Below, piece after piece: positions 12,601 through 29,410 of a DNA stretch of 64,000 nt. Each line of letters opens with the position of its first letter. Positions within the stretch are counted from its first letter, which is position 1. This DNA comes from Serinus canaria (lineage: Eukaryota > Chordata > Aves > Passeriformes > Fringillidae), in NCBI RefSeq assembly GCF_022539315.1, contig NC_066316.1:23115245-23179244 (forward strand), in the 5' to 3' direction. The position numbers were made by a program, and so were the translations under genes. Under the pieces are notes generated by a model that did not search any database, had not been told where the DNA came from, and saw nothing but the letters and a program-made list of their open reading frames with translations.

Positions 12601-15600
12601 ATGACACTCCCTACCTCTGAATTCATCAGCACCCTTTGTGTTTCCATGGACATATTTTCCTTATAAAATCCAGTTCTGTCTTCTCTGCTGCTATGTAAAG
12701 GCTCAAACAAAAGTCAGAAAACTGACTGACAGACTGTACAGGCAAAGCAGAGAACCTGATTGTGTTCAGGGCTGTCAAGTGCACCAAGTAAACAAAAGAA
12801 TAGATCTGTGTTATTTTTTCCTCACCAGTCTCTTTCAACTACAACTCTTGTTTTAGACATTGCTTGTGAAGGAAAGCACAACATGATGCCAGTGTGGTTT
12901 AAACGTAAAAAGTCTCATTAGTTTTGACAAATTTGTTTCTCTGATAAATTTTATTATCACAATCACAGCCATAAAGCCTGAACAATATTGTGTCCTTAGT
13001 GACTGTTTGAAAGTTTTCTTCCTAAACTACCACAACCTTTTAAGAACTCTCAAGTGCTATTGCAGTGCTCTGTTCTTGTCCCTGAAGTCCACCTCTGGCT
13101 CTTCCCTCAAGTTACCTCAGGCAGAGGCACAGCAACCTCTCTATCTCACACAAAACCAGGACAGAACACAAGGATCTTCCAGGGTCTTTGTTCAATTTGC
13201 ATCTCCTTGCTTGATGAGTCATTCCAAATACAAGTATCTGGGTAGAGTACATTCAGGTTTTACAGAAATGACTACCACTATGGATGGAGCTTTCAGCTCC
13301 CTGCTGCAATACAGGCTGCCTGCAGGGCTGACACAGCCAACCTCCCTAGGATGGGATTTACTTTCCTGCCCTGCCAGGGATTCTCAATCCAAAGGAGCAA
13401 GAGAAAGAGTTGCATATGTGGGTTAGATTTTAAATCCCTCTTTCTGACAGCATGATGCAGCTGCGTGCTGCAAGCACGTCTGACAGATATTGGACCCAGG
13501 GGAGGATCAGCTCTGAAAAACCTTCCCTGGGAAATTTTTGCTCCTTTTACTCCTTTCTCTTCTAACTCCCAGGATGGGTAATTTTCCTCAGCAAAAGAAA
13601 CGGTCAAAATGGGGGGAAAAAAAGGGAGGAGAAAAATATACTGCAGTGAGTGGGCAGCTGGGCAGGCATGGTGCATGTAAGTATATTTCCCAATGAGCCA
13701 GGGAAGGAGCCACAGGTTTTGCAAACACCACAGCCCTTAGTAGGCTCCATCCAGCCTCTGCCGTGGGGCAGTAATAGACACGTGGGACAGATTTGTGTGA
13801 GCAATACAGGAAGAGAGGGTACAACACCTGGGAGCTCCCAAGGGAGGCACCTGGACAGGTAAAGGAGCTTTCTGCAGGGTTTGTAACCTCTTGTGCAACT
13901 AAACCCATACAGATCTCCAAAGCCCCCACAGCACAGCTTTGCTGTTCACCAACAATGAAAACAGCAAAACACAAAGTACTTGCACCCCAGCCTTCTCCTT
14001 GGTAACCCGCCACCTCTGGGCTGGGAGGGGCAGAAAGCAGCTGCTGGGCTGCCTGGGTCACTGCCACCTCAGTCCATCAGGTCCTGTATGCCAGGGAGAA
14101 CTGCACCCCCACCAGGCGGGGAGAATGGCTCTCCTTGGCCACGCATTCCAAACAGCCACATGGACAGCCACTGGCACTCGCAGTAGGGCTACTATGCCCA
14201 AAACACTGAGGGGGCTCTACATTTGCAGTTAGAGTATTCCAGTTATTTTCACTTGAAAGGTTGAGTTCTTTTTCACTTTGTGTTTTTCCATTTCTACACA
14301 GAATTCAGATTTATGTAGCATGTAACCCAACGTGTGAAGGTATGTGAAGGCTCCAAATGCACAATGCAATACTGTAATATAGCTCTTTGTTATGCTAATT
14401 ATTTCTTTCCAGCTGCTCCTGCAATGAGAGCCAGCCCGACCTATCAAAGGGGAACAAAACCTCCAGGCAAGCTTTCAGTTGCAAGGTCCCTGTACCTCTG
14501 TGCTCGAGGGGCTGCAACTATTCTGGCAGCGGTAAACCAAGCCGAGAGGTAAAACAAAACAATTTAATATTGCAGCTCCACTGTTGCTGGGAACATGAGC
14601 TAGGAAATAAAAAGTGATACCCTCTTGACAGTCAGGTTGCTATGATTTACATTTCTCTCTCAGGTACCATCCCCCTCCACATGCATCTTCTCAGCACTTC
14701 TGTGCAAAGGGGAAAAATGAGGCAGTGTGGGAAAACATCCAGCGGAAGCTCAGAGGCTCTGCCGAGGTTCTGATTTTGGCACCCACCAGGGTAGGGCTGT
14801 GTGATCATGAAGGATTTTTAGTGCATGGGTGTCAGATTCATGACAGCCAGAAAATTCTGGGGTTACATTATATAAATTAAAATTAGGTTCCCAAATAATA
14901 GTAATTTTTAAGAAACGGTTTCCTCTATTCACAATTAAAAGAATAAAATTATCAGCCTGGTTGCCTTTCCATTATTTATGATGATATTCAGTTAAAAGAC
15001 AGTTTGTCATGTCCTTGTGTTTCTAGAGCTTAGAAATATGGATACTGATAGCATATGGAAATATTCAAAGGGGGAAAAGGAGCTTTAGCAGCTGTAAGGG
15101 TACTACGGGGGTCCACCAGCAGCTTGAGAGGCTCAGAGGATCACTGGGAATGGAGGGCAAGCTTGATAGCTGAATGGCTTATTTATAATGGTCACAGGTG
15201 AAATACCTCAAAAGCTGACATTACACTGTCATCTTTAAGCCTCAGTATTAGCAAACAGGCACTTCCAAAGGGTGGATAAATTCATACAATGAAAATCCTT
15301 GTCTCAGCCTGCATGCAGAGTAAGGAAAACGATCTGACAGTAGCTTATGCCCTACTTGTATTTTAAGATTTTCTTCATGCCTGTGATGCCTATACAGGTT
15401 ATTTTAAAGTTTCAGTATTGGAGCAATCTTTCAATGGAGATACAGGATTGCATTAGCACTGTGTGTCTTACTTCTTTCAGAAAAGACAAAATGAGATTTG
15501 TCATCATTCCAGTTAGTCTGCTGGTAAGCCAGAAACCAATCTGTTAGACAGAGGAAGGGGTCAAAGAAGGAATAATACATATTCAGCCTCCACAGGTAAA

Positions 15601-18600
15601 ACATAGGCTGCTCAAGATTTAACAATTAGTCAAATTTTATTTTCAGGCTAATGCTAATTACAATACTAACAGTAATTGGGAAATGCAGGTGGCTTTAGCA
15701 ATGTTTGTTGAAGACTCAGAGAAGATAAGTTTGAAGAAAACAATGCTGAAAGTACATTATACTTAGAATGCAGCAACACTTAGCTTTATGTTCACTGTCT
15801 GATGGTTTGTAAGAAAGATAAAGGACAACTGCATTTACAGCTAAGCCCACACTACTGTACTCAAAGAAATAATTGGCCCCATGGCAGCCATATCACTAAG
15901 AGGATGAGGAGTCTGGTAAGTGAGACCTGCTCATAGACCAAAGTACAGAGGATTTTGCCCTGAAAAAGCAATGGATGGAGTAGGAAAAATAATTACAAGG
16001 GCTTTTAGCATTTATGAAGGAATAGAGCACAGATTTTACTCATACACTGAGAGACACAAACTGTTTTGGAGTTTGAGAATAAAACTGGATTTGAAAACAA
16101 TTTGCTGCACAACTTCAACTCCCACAGGCAGAGGTTTTTCCTTACTAAAAGAGGTAAATACAGACTAGCCAGTCCCACAAAATGTGGGGTGGAAGAGAGG
16201 GATTGTCTTTCAAAACTTATTCTGATTAAGAAAATGAGGAAAGGACAAAAGCAACAATTACTAAAGGTGTGGGTGGTGAGCCTATAGGACCAGGCACAAT
16301 TTCTCCAAAAATCAGTGGCACATCATCATCTCATGCCAGCTAAGGGTCTCATTACCCATCACCCAGCTGCAAAAATCTCTGAAATACCAGCCAACAAACT
16401 GCTAGAGACCATTGACACCAGCCACAGTTCACAAGGGAAAATACTGTATCAGAAATATAAGGCAGTGAGGGCGTGGTAGAAGGATGTTGTGGGGTCCCTC
16501 TGATCTTGCTGAGTGCAACTGTGGCAGCTACAGGCCAGTATGATGGAGGAGAGAAGACCAGCAGCTACTGACAGTCCATCATCCTCCTCTGCAAGGACCT
16601 GAGCCTCCAGTGGTTTCAGAGGGCAGACACACAGCTGCAGACAGAAGGATGAGCCTAGTGGGGTATTCCACAGGGAAAGCACCACTGCAGGAGGTAGCTG
16701 TAAATGGACTGACCTTGAGCAGACAGACCATTTATTGTCCTGCTGCAATGCCAGTATGACAGAATAAATGCTCTCCACAGTAAACTGGAGAGTGATGCTG
16801 GATTAATTGAGAAGAATCACTAGCTATAGAAGATGAGTTACTTTTCAAATTCAATATCTCTCTGCTTTGGGGTTTTTGTTGGTGTTTGGGGTTTTCTGCT
16901 CATGCATACTTCTGAGTGTACACAGACCACCCATCTATGGCTCCTCCTCACACAACCTGCATTCCTCAGCAAGGGGAACTTGAGCAATAAAAGAAGTTAA
17001 AACATTTGCCTACCTGGCCTTTCAGCTGGAGCTGGTGAAAATGCTTTGCATGCTCTGCACCACTTCTGCAAAGCCAAGGAACTGAAATTCCCCTATCCCC
17101 AAGGCACACTCCCTTCCTGGCAGTGATTTTTAGGGAGAGCAACAATAGGCCAACTACAGCTCCAAAGGCAATTGCTTTCACATTGTTATTACCCTGGAGT
17201 TTTATCTAACCTTCCACACCTGACCCAAGGCTCCTTGGAAAGCCTCTGACCTGGCATAGTAAACTTGGTCTGCTCTTAGAGCCACAGCTGCTCTTTGCTT
17301 CACACTGTTTAAAGTCCAGAAAGGGAAGGTCTCCCCTAACACCCCTCAGCCCCAGGGCTGGTTCGTGTTCAGCCCCCAGAGTGGACTGGCTGCCTGGGTA
17401 CTCCTTGTTTTAGCAGCCTTAAGCTGAGCAGGATTAGCTGCTGCAAAGGCACTCGGCACCCAGCCACGGCTGTGTTTACATTAGAGAAAATGGACCTCAC
17501 AGAGACAGTTTGCAAACACCACAAGACGAACTTTTGTAAACTCCCTTGGTTTAGTCATCTTTCCCCATCTGTCAGAGAAGTTTAAGTGAGATTGAAAAAA
17601 CACAGGAAATTACTGTGTATTCCAAGTAGTTGTGACTGAGCAGCTTGGCTGTTATATGGGATGTGGAAGATTCGCATCTCCTAACATTTCCAGCAGGATC
17701 CTTTGAAACACTTTCCTGGCTATGATATTTTAACAGGCTCTGCACACCCTGCCAGGAAAAGCCTCTGGGGTGCTTCGTGCAGCTGTAGAAAAGCTCATAC
17801 CAGTACTGAGGAGCCCAAATGGTGACCTCCAGAAAGCGAGGGCAGCCCCTGTCACAGAGGTTGCAAAGCAAGGGATGGACAATGTAAAAGGTCAGGTCCC
17901 GTTGGGAGGCCTCTGTGTGAGAGTTCTATTCACTGAGTACACCACCAGATGAAATCCTTTACCTCACAGCAGTTTAAACCTTTCCCTGATGTGACTGACC
18001 CATTTGGTTTTGGGGTTTTTTTTGTGATAAGACTTAAGAAACCTCTTTTGTTGAGGTTCCTGGCAGGAGTAAGCAGCCATCGCACTTGCTACACCTCTGG
18101 CTACGCCTTTAGCTCAAGAAGGCAATGAAAGGACACAAGTCAAATGCAGGCTAGAAATCACCTTCACCTCTTTGCTTCAGCCATAACTCTCTTATCACCA
18201 GATCACTCCATTGCGGCAATCTGAGCTACAGGCAGCTGGAAAAGTCATTTAGGTGTGGGGGGTCACAACTGGCACAGGGCTCCGGAGGGACCACAGAGCA
18301 GCCAGCTGGTTACTTTGTGTAATACGGCCTTAGCTCATGCTGTGGCTCTGAACCAGCTCCCTGCTTCCCCTGCACAAATAGGAAGGGCGATGGCACACAC
18401 TGTGGCACCCTGGCAGCGTGTCATGGTCATCATGATGGTAGGACACAAAAGGACAGATGGTAGATGAGGGGTGTAAAAGGAGGATGGAGGGCATGCAGGA
18501 AGATGAAATGTGAAAGAAGTCTCTGCCACAATTTTGCTTAAGGGCGTAACACCTTCAGGACTGAAAGAAGCACTTCATTTCTGTGGCTCAGGCTGTGGCT

Positions 18601-20340
18601 GTTTTCCCTGCAGAACCAGCTGCTCTGCTGGCACTGCACATCACTGCCAGCTGAGGCTGTCTGAGTGCTGAGGATGCTTCAGTACCCATGTTAAGCTGTT
18701 TCAACAGATTAGCTAATATAGTAAAAATAGTAAAATGTTACCAAAAGTAGTGAGTATACATGAAGCACAATGATATTATGCCACGTGCTTTGAAAAAGAA
18801 ACATGATTTTTTAAACACAAATGAACTGTGGATTTCCAAGTGAAATGTATTACCTGGATCCTGAAGATAAAATGACACTTCTGTTCCTAGCGACAGCAAA
18901 ATTAATGTGACAACAGAACCTTTTTTTTCTGTTGCTGTTTGGCATGTGCTGAAAGGCACAATACTTTATAGTTGCACACTCTAGGAGCAAAGTGTCTTAT
19001 GATAAAGAGAAAAACAATCTTCCAAGAGAGAAGTGCTTCTATCCAGCTCTTCCTGGCAGGTAGGCCAGGATCAAGTCCAAGAGCATTCATTTAGCAGTTA
19101 TGTGGGGGACAGATGGACGAAAGGCATTCATATAATCTTGTAAAAGAACTACTTCTTGAAAATTTTTGATACTAGCAAAATGTCCTTAGCACTGGAGTGT
19201 GCAGTGGGGAAAAGGCCTATCAGGTTTACAGCCATCTTCACATGCCATAAATCAAATTGAATTTAAGTCTATTCAGTCTAGCCCAGGATGGAGATCCTAT
19301 CAAGGTCTATTGCATTTCTGGGAATGGGACAAGGGTGTTTCCACCTCCCTTTTCTAATGTGGAATACCTCTGTCTCTTGTGAGGCCAGCAGGATAACTCA
19401 GTGGACTCCTGACTCCAATACATCTACTTTCAGTATTTGCTATTATTTTGTGAGGCAAAGTCCAGAGAAAGGCATAAAGCCCCACTTATCTGTAGGCCAA
19501 CTTTCATTAGATGGCTTTTCCTCCCTTACAGACCCTGATGACAATAAGACTGTCTAGAGCTGTTACAGGTTAATTTCCAGATTAACCCATTAATCTTTAG
19601 CATCTGGAACTGAAGAAGCCATTATAGAGGCCAGAATAGACAAAGATCTGCTGATCCATCACTTCAGCTTGTGCAAATTCAACTGAGAAGCCTCTGCGAT
19701 AGGTTATGTGTGCAGGCTTGTTCTGGAAGACCAAGGAGCCCTTTAGGGTCAAAAAGCTTTCAGCCCCCCCAAAAGTGTTAGCTGATTTGTGGTTTGGGCA
19801 GCATTTTGCCAGGTGTTTTCCTTGGCTGTATGTGCAGGTCTACAGAGAATCTGCTGCTTCTCAGTGCACCTTCAGACTGTCCTAAATGCTCCTGAAACCC
19901 TGGCAAGGCTGAGCTCCCTCACAGACCCAGCCTGAAGTGCACAGCCAACTGCTGTGCAGCCTCTAGAGCAGGGAGCAGTTTGAATAAACGGTGTTTTCTT
20001 TGGTGAGGGAGGGGAACATGGGGGAAAGGACCCAGTAGCCATTGGAGATGTAAAATTAAAATGAATTTTGGTCATTTTAATAAATATATATCAAGGAAAT
20101 TTCACTTTACTACAACAACACGTTAGTATACAAGCATCTAATATTTAAGCTTAAAACATCAAGCGTTTATCAAATATTGGAAAAGAGCAGACATTACTAG
20201 ACTATCTGGATATAACACAAGAAAAATCAGGTTTTTTAAAAAATTGGTCCTTGTGGACAAATGTCTAAATGATGATCCTACTCATACACTGTATGAATGA
20301 GATCTATATTTAATATTATTATTATTAATAAAAAAGCTTC
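9681..20340. other. Long intergenic stretch without recognisable gene
   Basis: About 10.6 kb between the CR1-like fragment and the SERTAD4 3' end. Frames are under about 160 codons, occur on both strands at the same places and match nothing I recognise. The segment 13300-14200 is somewhat richer in GC and in overlapping frames, but has no consistent exon. No tRNA, rRNA or CpG island was seen. A C/A-rich low-complexity patch is listed separately. Confidence 0.55.
12443..12550. repeat. A-rich / AAAACCCC low-complexity tract
   Basis: Long A runs pass into repeated short blocks of the type aaaaaaacccc, ccccaccccaaaacccc and aaccccaacag. The complementary strand therefore carries several closely spaced runs of four G, a possible G-quadruplex former. 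It may be the relic of a retroelement tail or simple drift. No element body was identified beside it. Confidence 0.6.
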
Positions 20341-20344
20341 TGTC

Positions 20345-22238
20345 TTGGAGAAATCAGGTGGGACTTGTACTTTCTTTATTTGTCATTTTTTCCAATGATA
20401 ACCCTTACAAACTTATCAGTTTAAACTCACCTGACTTCATAAAGGTTATCATTGATTTAAATCCTGCTGTGTTTGTAGTCACCTTGGCTGGGGGGTAGCT
20501 TTTCCCTGTGACCTCTGGGCTTTCTGAAAAAGACCATACAGTTTGCAAATGTATTTTGCTACCCAAAATAACCGTGGCCCAGGACTCCTCCAGCTGAACC
20601 CATGAAACCCAAAGCAGGAGGTCTCAGACCCAGGAACCTGTCTGACTCCAGTGCCAAGCCTGGGGCTGTGTCCCCTTGGGACACTCATGCCCTGCCCTGA
20701 GCTGGCTGCTCCCCCATCACAGAGGTGATTTTCACCCTTTGGGCAAGAAGCAAGCGGAGATGCCACTTGAGTGCAAGATGCTGTGGGAACAGGCAGCTAT
20801 TTATGAGTCAGCTGTGGCCTGGATGTGGCTATTTTGCTGAGCACATCCTGCCAGTTGTTATGGGGACTGTGGGAACTAATTAATTTGGTGAATCTAAGAC
20901 TCACTCTTGGTCCAACCCCAACTAATGTCTTCTGGGCATTTTACACAGCACACTTTTGCAATCAATCTGCCTAGGGATGGCTAAATGTTGTCCTCAGCCA
21001 CTGAAATCTCCAAAATGTTCTTTTTTAAAATTAAACCCCTTACATTCATTCAGATAAAACTGCGTTTATCGCCACATTATTAATTAACATTGTGCTTTTT
21101 GCCTTCTTGTTTTTTTAAATCAACGGCAAAAGTCATAGAAAACTCCCGCATGCTTTTTCAATCTAAAATAGAGAAATTATGTGAAACAGAATAAAGTATA
21201 AAACATGCCACTGGGTCATGAACTTCATTATACGAAGAAGAAAAAAAAAGAGCCCCAGCAACAGACAGTTGCCATAGAAACACTCAAGCATCGAATGCTT
21301 GTTTACAAGAGACATCTCTCTATTGTTTCTTAAATCCCTTCCTAAGGATGGCAAATCAAAAAGCAATTGAGCATCAAAAAGGAGGAACAGAGATGTTTGA
21401 ATAGGAAGTTGAACTCAGTACTTCAAAGGTTAAAGGTTTCTAATAATATTGATCCACCCTGTGGGTTTCTTTTTTAATCTCTGTTTAGGTTAAATCCCTG
21501 CTGTATCAGATTCATACTTAATTTTCACACTGGCAAAAATTAAGACAAAAAGTAAGGCACCAAAAAAAAACCTGCTCTGTGTAACAACAAACCTCATTAG
21601 TTATTACAGCCGAGGTGAAAACATGCAAGTACTTGAGCTGCATGTTTGATTCTGATTAAGATTCCATAAACAGGTTATTTCTTTATGCTATGTCCTATTT
21701 TGTCAGTTGATCAAGACGCCGAATACAGGAATTCAAGAGTATCACTACAAAACGTAAGGATGGTTTATTCCCAATCCATGAAGACAGTCCTTTGTCAGAA
21801 TGAATACTGAGTTACAAGGAGCATATCATCCTTGCTGGTAGCATCAGTTTGTTTACCAGACTTCTAATTCCTTGGTAAACATAATGGATGGAGGTTCTTC
21901 TTAATTAATGGCAGACTTCTTGGGGGCGGGGATATGTAAAACGATATGTTTTCCCCATCTGGCTGATTGGCATTTTCAGCAACGAAAGCTCCACCATGGC
22001 TGCACAGACTACAGTGCTCAGCAGTAATGCAACTGTGTTCTTTCTGAAGTCTCCATGTTTATAAATAGCTGCTGATGCGGGTGGCAGAGACACTTTACGC
22101 AATCTGCTCTCCACTCTACACGTCACGTTTGTGGCATGATTGTACCATTCGTAGAAAACTATAAAAAATCCGTTCAAAATAAAAATTTGATAGAGAAGTA
22201 ACATGCTGTGCATGCTTCAATGGAGCAAGAAAGATGCC
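20345..22238 (-). other. SERTAD4: Probable SERTAD4 3' untranslated region
   Basis: This follows the SERTAD4 stop codon on the minus strand and has no coding frame. Two minus-strand AATAAA signals are visible (TTTATT on the plus strand): one at 21764-21769 and one at 20375-20380. The latter would give cleavage near 20345-20365 and a UTR of about 1.9 kb. Which signal is used cannot be decided from sequence alone. The AT-rich composition fits a long regulatory 3' UTR. Confidence 0.4.
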
Positions 22239-26674
<4,436 letters not shown>

Positions 26675-27123
26675 CGCGGGCGCCGGCACCTGGAAGCGAA
26701 GCAGCGCGGTGAGCGCCCGCCGCCCTCACCTGCCCCCCGCCCCGCCGCGTTCCGCCCCCCGCGGCCCCCAGCCGCCAGACCTCTGCGCACACGTATATTA
26801 AAAACCTACGCATATCGATCTCACATAGACACACGTTTGGGGTTTATTCCCCCCCTCCTTACGGCAGGAGAAAGAGCGCAGCCCTCTCCCACAAAGGGCG
26901 CGGGGTCCCTGGCACCGGGAGTTGGTGCGCGCTCCCCCCGGCCCCGCTCCCGCCGCCCCCGGCCGCGCTCCCGCTCCCCCCGCCGCCCCTTCCCGGCCCC
27001 GGCGGCGCTCACACACCGGCACGGATCCGCTCACTGGCTTCCCATTTCCTCCCGGCGGCGGTGGCACGGCGCGCTCGGCACCGGCGGGGTGCGAGTCTGC
27101 CTGTCTGGGTGCGTGTGTCTGCG

Positions 27124-27141
27124 GTGCGTGTGTGTGTGTGC

Positions 27142-27171
<30 letters not shown>
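27124..27171. repeat. TG/GA compound microsatellite in the SERTAD4 CpG island
   Basis: A run of gtgtgt with two gcgt interruptions changes directly into gagaga. It lies about 450 bases upstream of the SERTAD4 start codon on the minus strand, hence in 5' UTR, a 5' intron or the promoter. Alternating purine-pyrimidine DNA can adopt Z-form and is usually length-polymorphic. Confidence 0.95.
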
Positions 27172-27172
<1 letters not shown>

Positions 27173-27700
27173 CGCGCCCAGCAGTCCGGGATCGCGTTCC
27201 TTTCTTCTTTCTTCCCTCCCAAACGATACAGACAGCGGAGACTTAGGTAGTTGTTTCCACTAGCCCCGATCGGACTGAACTGGATCTGCCTCCAGTCAAA
27301 ACACTGCGAGACTAAGACAGAAAATTGGCTCCGGTTTCACGCCGTGAGTTGCGGTCCCACCGGAGCCAAGCACAACATCGGCGGAGCGGGCGGAATATTA
27401 AGCAGGAGCGGGGACTCCGGGGCCAGCGCCGGGCTGCGAGCTGCCTCCTGCCGCGCCAGCGGGCGGGAGGGGAGGGGAGCAGGGGGGGAAGGCGGCAAAC
27501 TTTCTGCGAGGAGCGAAGGATGAGTTCATAGTCACCTACTTCTTGGCAGAGGAGCGCGGAACAATGCGCCCAGACACGGCCCGGCCCCACCCTCTCCTTC
27601 CTCCTCCTCCTCTCTCTAAGAAAGCGGGATGTAGTTTCCCCTCGGCGCAGCCCTCCCGGAGGAAGGCGACGGCCCGAGCACGCGGCGGGAAGGAGGGGCT

Positions 27701-29299
27701 GCAGGTGGGCAGGTGGAATTTCAGCAATTGTTTGTGTTAGCAGCTGAGCGCTCTCGAACAAGAGGAAAAAATAAACCGCAGCAGAAGAGGGAGGAAAAAT
27801 AAATCGTTCACATCTGCCAGTTGTTTTCTTAAATCCTAGCACAAGGCTGCTACTTTATTGAGAAACGGCTTCCAGCGTGCGCTGTTTGTGTCTTGGATGC
27901 CTGCGTGCATGGATCTGCCTTGCCTCCTTACCGGGGCAAAAACGGGAGCTGAAGGCACAGGCAGCCGAGGTCCCCAAGCAGTTTGCCTCAGTAAAGGCCA
28001 CCAGCCTCGCTGCAGCCGGACTGACAGGTGCCTAAACCCCTTCCTCGGAGCCAGTTTACTGCTAATGCACTGCATATAGCCCTCAGTCATTTTTTTTGCC
28101 GTCTTGCTTTTCTTGGACCAAGAAACAGCACAGGGAATGGCAAGCCACTGGACTGGCCCGTTGGAAGTTATCTCTGACATGGATAATATATTTTATTTAT
28201 TCCCCACACCTTTTCTTACCAGCTGAGTACCAGCACATGGAAGGAGTGGTCAAAACAAGTGAGTCAGTCTGCCCATGTGACAGCAGGGCCAAGAAGTGAC
28301 CCAAGAACTAGCTAAAAAGTCATATATTTTGTATCTGTAAAGATTACACCGTCATTAGAAAGCAGCAATGGACTCTTCTCATTAATCCAGATGGAGGAAT
28401 CATTCACAGGGGCACATCAATCTTCTCAAATTGGCAAGACGTCAACACTCAGTGTTTGTCCTGAGAGAATCAAGGTTGGAAGAAACTCTCTGCTACTTCC
28501 TTTGCTTGTAAAGAATTCAGCACCTCTTTGTGAATTTACTTTTTTTTTAATGAGAATCAGAGATTTCAAGTCTGCATCTTTTTCTTGCCATATTTCCTCA
28601 CAAACAGGTCTTTCTAAGCTCAAGCAGAAACATGCAGGAAGGAAGGAAGGAAGGAAGCATTGGGATGCCTTCTGCCCAGTGCTGCTAATTTATCTTGAAA
28701 AACTGAGTTCTCTGGACAGCAACAAAAGTAAATGAACTGTTTCTGCTATTTACAACATGCAAAATTAATAGAGGCAGGCCAGTTCACTTCCATAAACAGC
28801 TACTGTCCGTGCACATTCTCCATGTTTCCAAGCTGTGTAAAAACAAGGCATAAATAATATCGCTTCCCTGGGAGAAAAAACCCCAATCACCAGAAAACCA
28901 AAGCCCCGAACAAAACTTGTAGGTCTCAGTTTGTGTTATCAAGATTTAGAGGTGGCTCTCAGATACAAAATTAGTCCTATTTTGTGGCAGAGGAACTGCT
29001 TCAGCACACAGATGCTGAGAATCAGTCCTTTTAAAAGGCCTCGTGGCTCTGGCTGTGCTATTTGTTCCCCTTGGATGTTCAGAAGCACAGATTTCCAGCT
29101 GCTGCAAAGGAGTGGGAAGAGAGCTGCGAGCATGCAGCACCTGGGAAAAGTCAGCCTCCTTGAAGGTAGAGTTGGACACAGCAGAACTGTGAGCCAGTGT
29201 TTACTGAGGAAGACCTGCTGGACCCAGCTCAGCAAACAGGACCTCTGGCACTGCTCCCCAAGAGCCAGCCTACTGCTTTTCCCATTAAGGGTGGCAAAA
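27701..29299. other. Intergenic DNA upstream of SERTAD4
   Basis: Beyond the CpG island the composition returns to AT-leaning. A small (ggaa)5 microsatellite lies at 28637-28656. Short frames on both strands resemble no family. The start of a divergent non-coding RNA could be here, but I cannot define exons. Confidence 0.5.
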
Positions 29300-29410
29300 T
29301 CCATTCCTGAGTATCTTGCCAGAAGTCACACAGCAAATCAGTGTCGGCGCCAGAAATAGAACCAGATCTCATCATCCTCCAGCCGAAGCCCAACCCATTT
29401 CTATTACATG
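29300..29410 (-). mobile_element. MIR/CORE-SINE-like fragment
   Basis: The plus strand contains a diverged reverse complement of the MIR core: tatcttgccagaagtcacac, then agcaaatcagtgtcggcgcc, then agaaatagaaccagatctca. This is the familiar order 'cttgcccaaggtcacacagc', 'taagtggcagagc' and 'gggattcgaacccaggtct'. Such CORE-SINE relics occur in all amniotes, including birds. The element is on the minus strand, old and non-coding. Confidence 0.55.

Noticed and set aside
1..20340. HHAT exons expected from synteny
   Set aside because: No peptide resembling the multi-pass acyltransferase was found. The coding exons probably lie left of the window.
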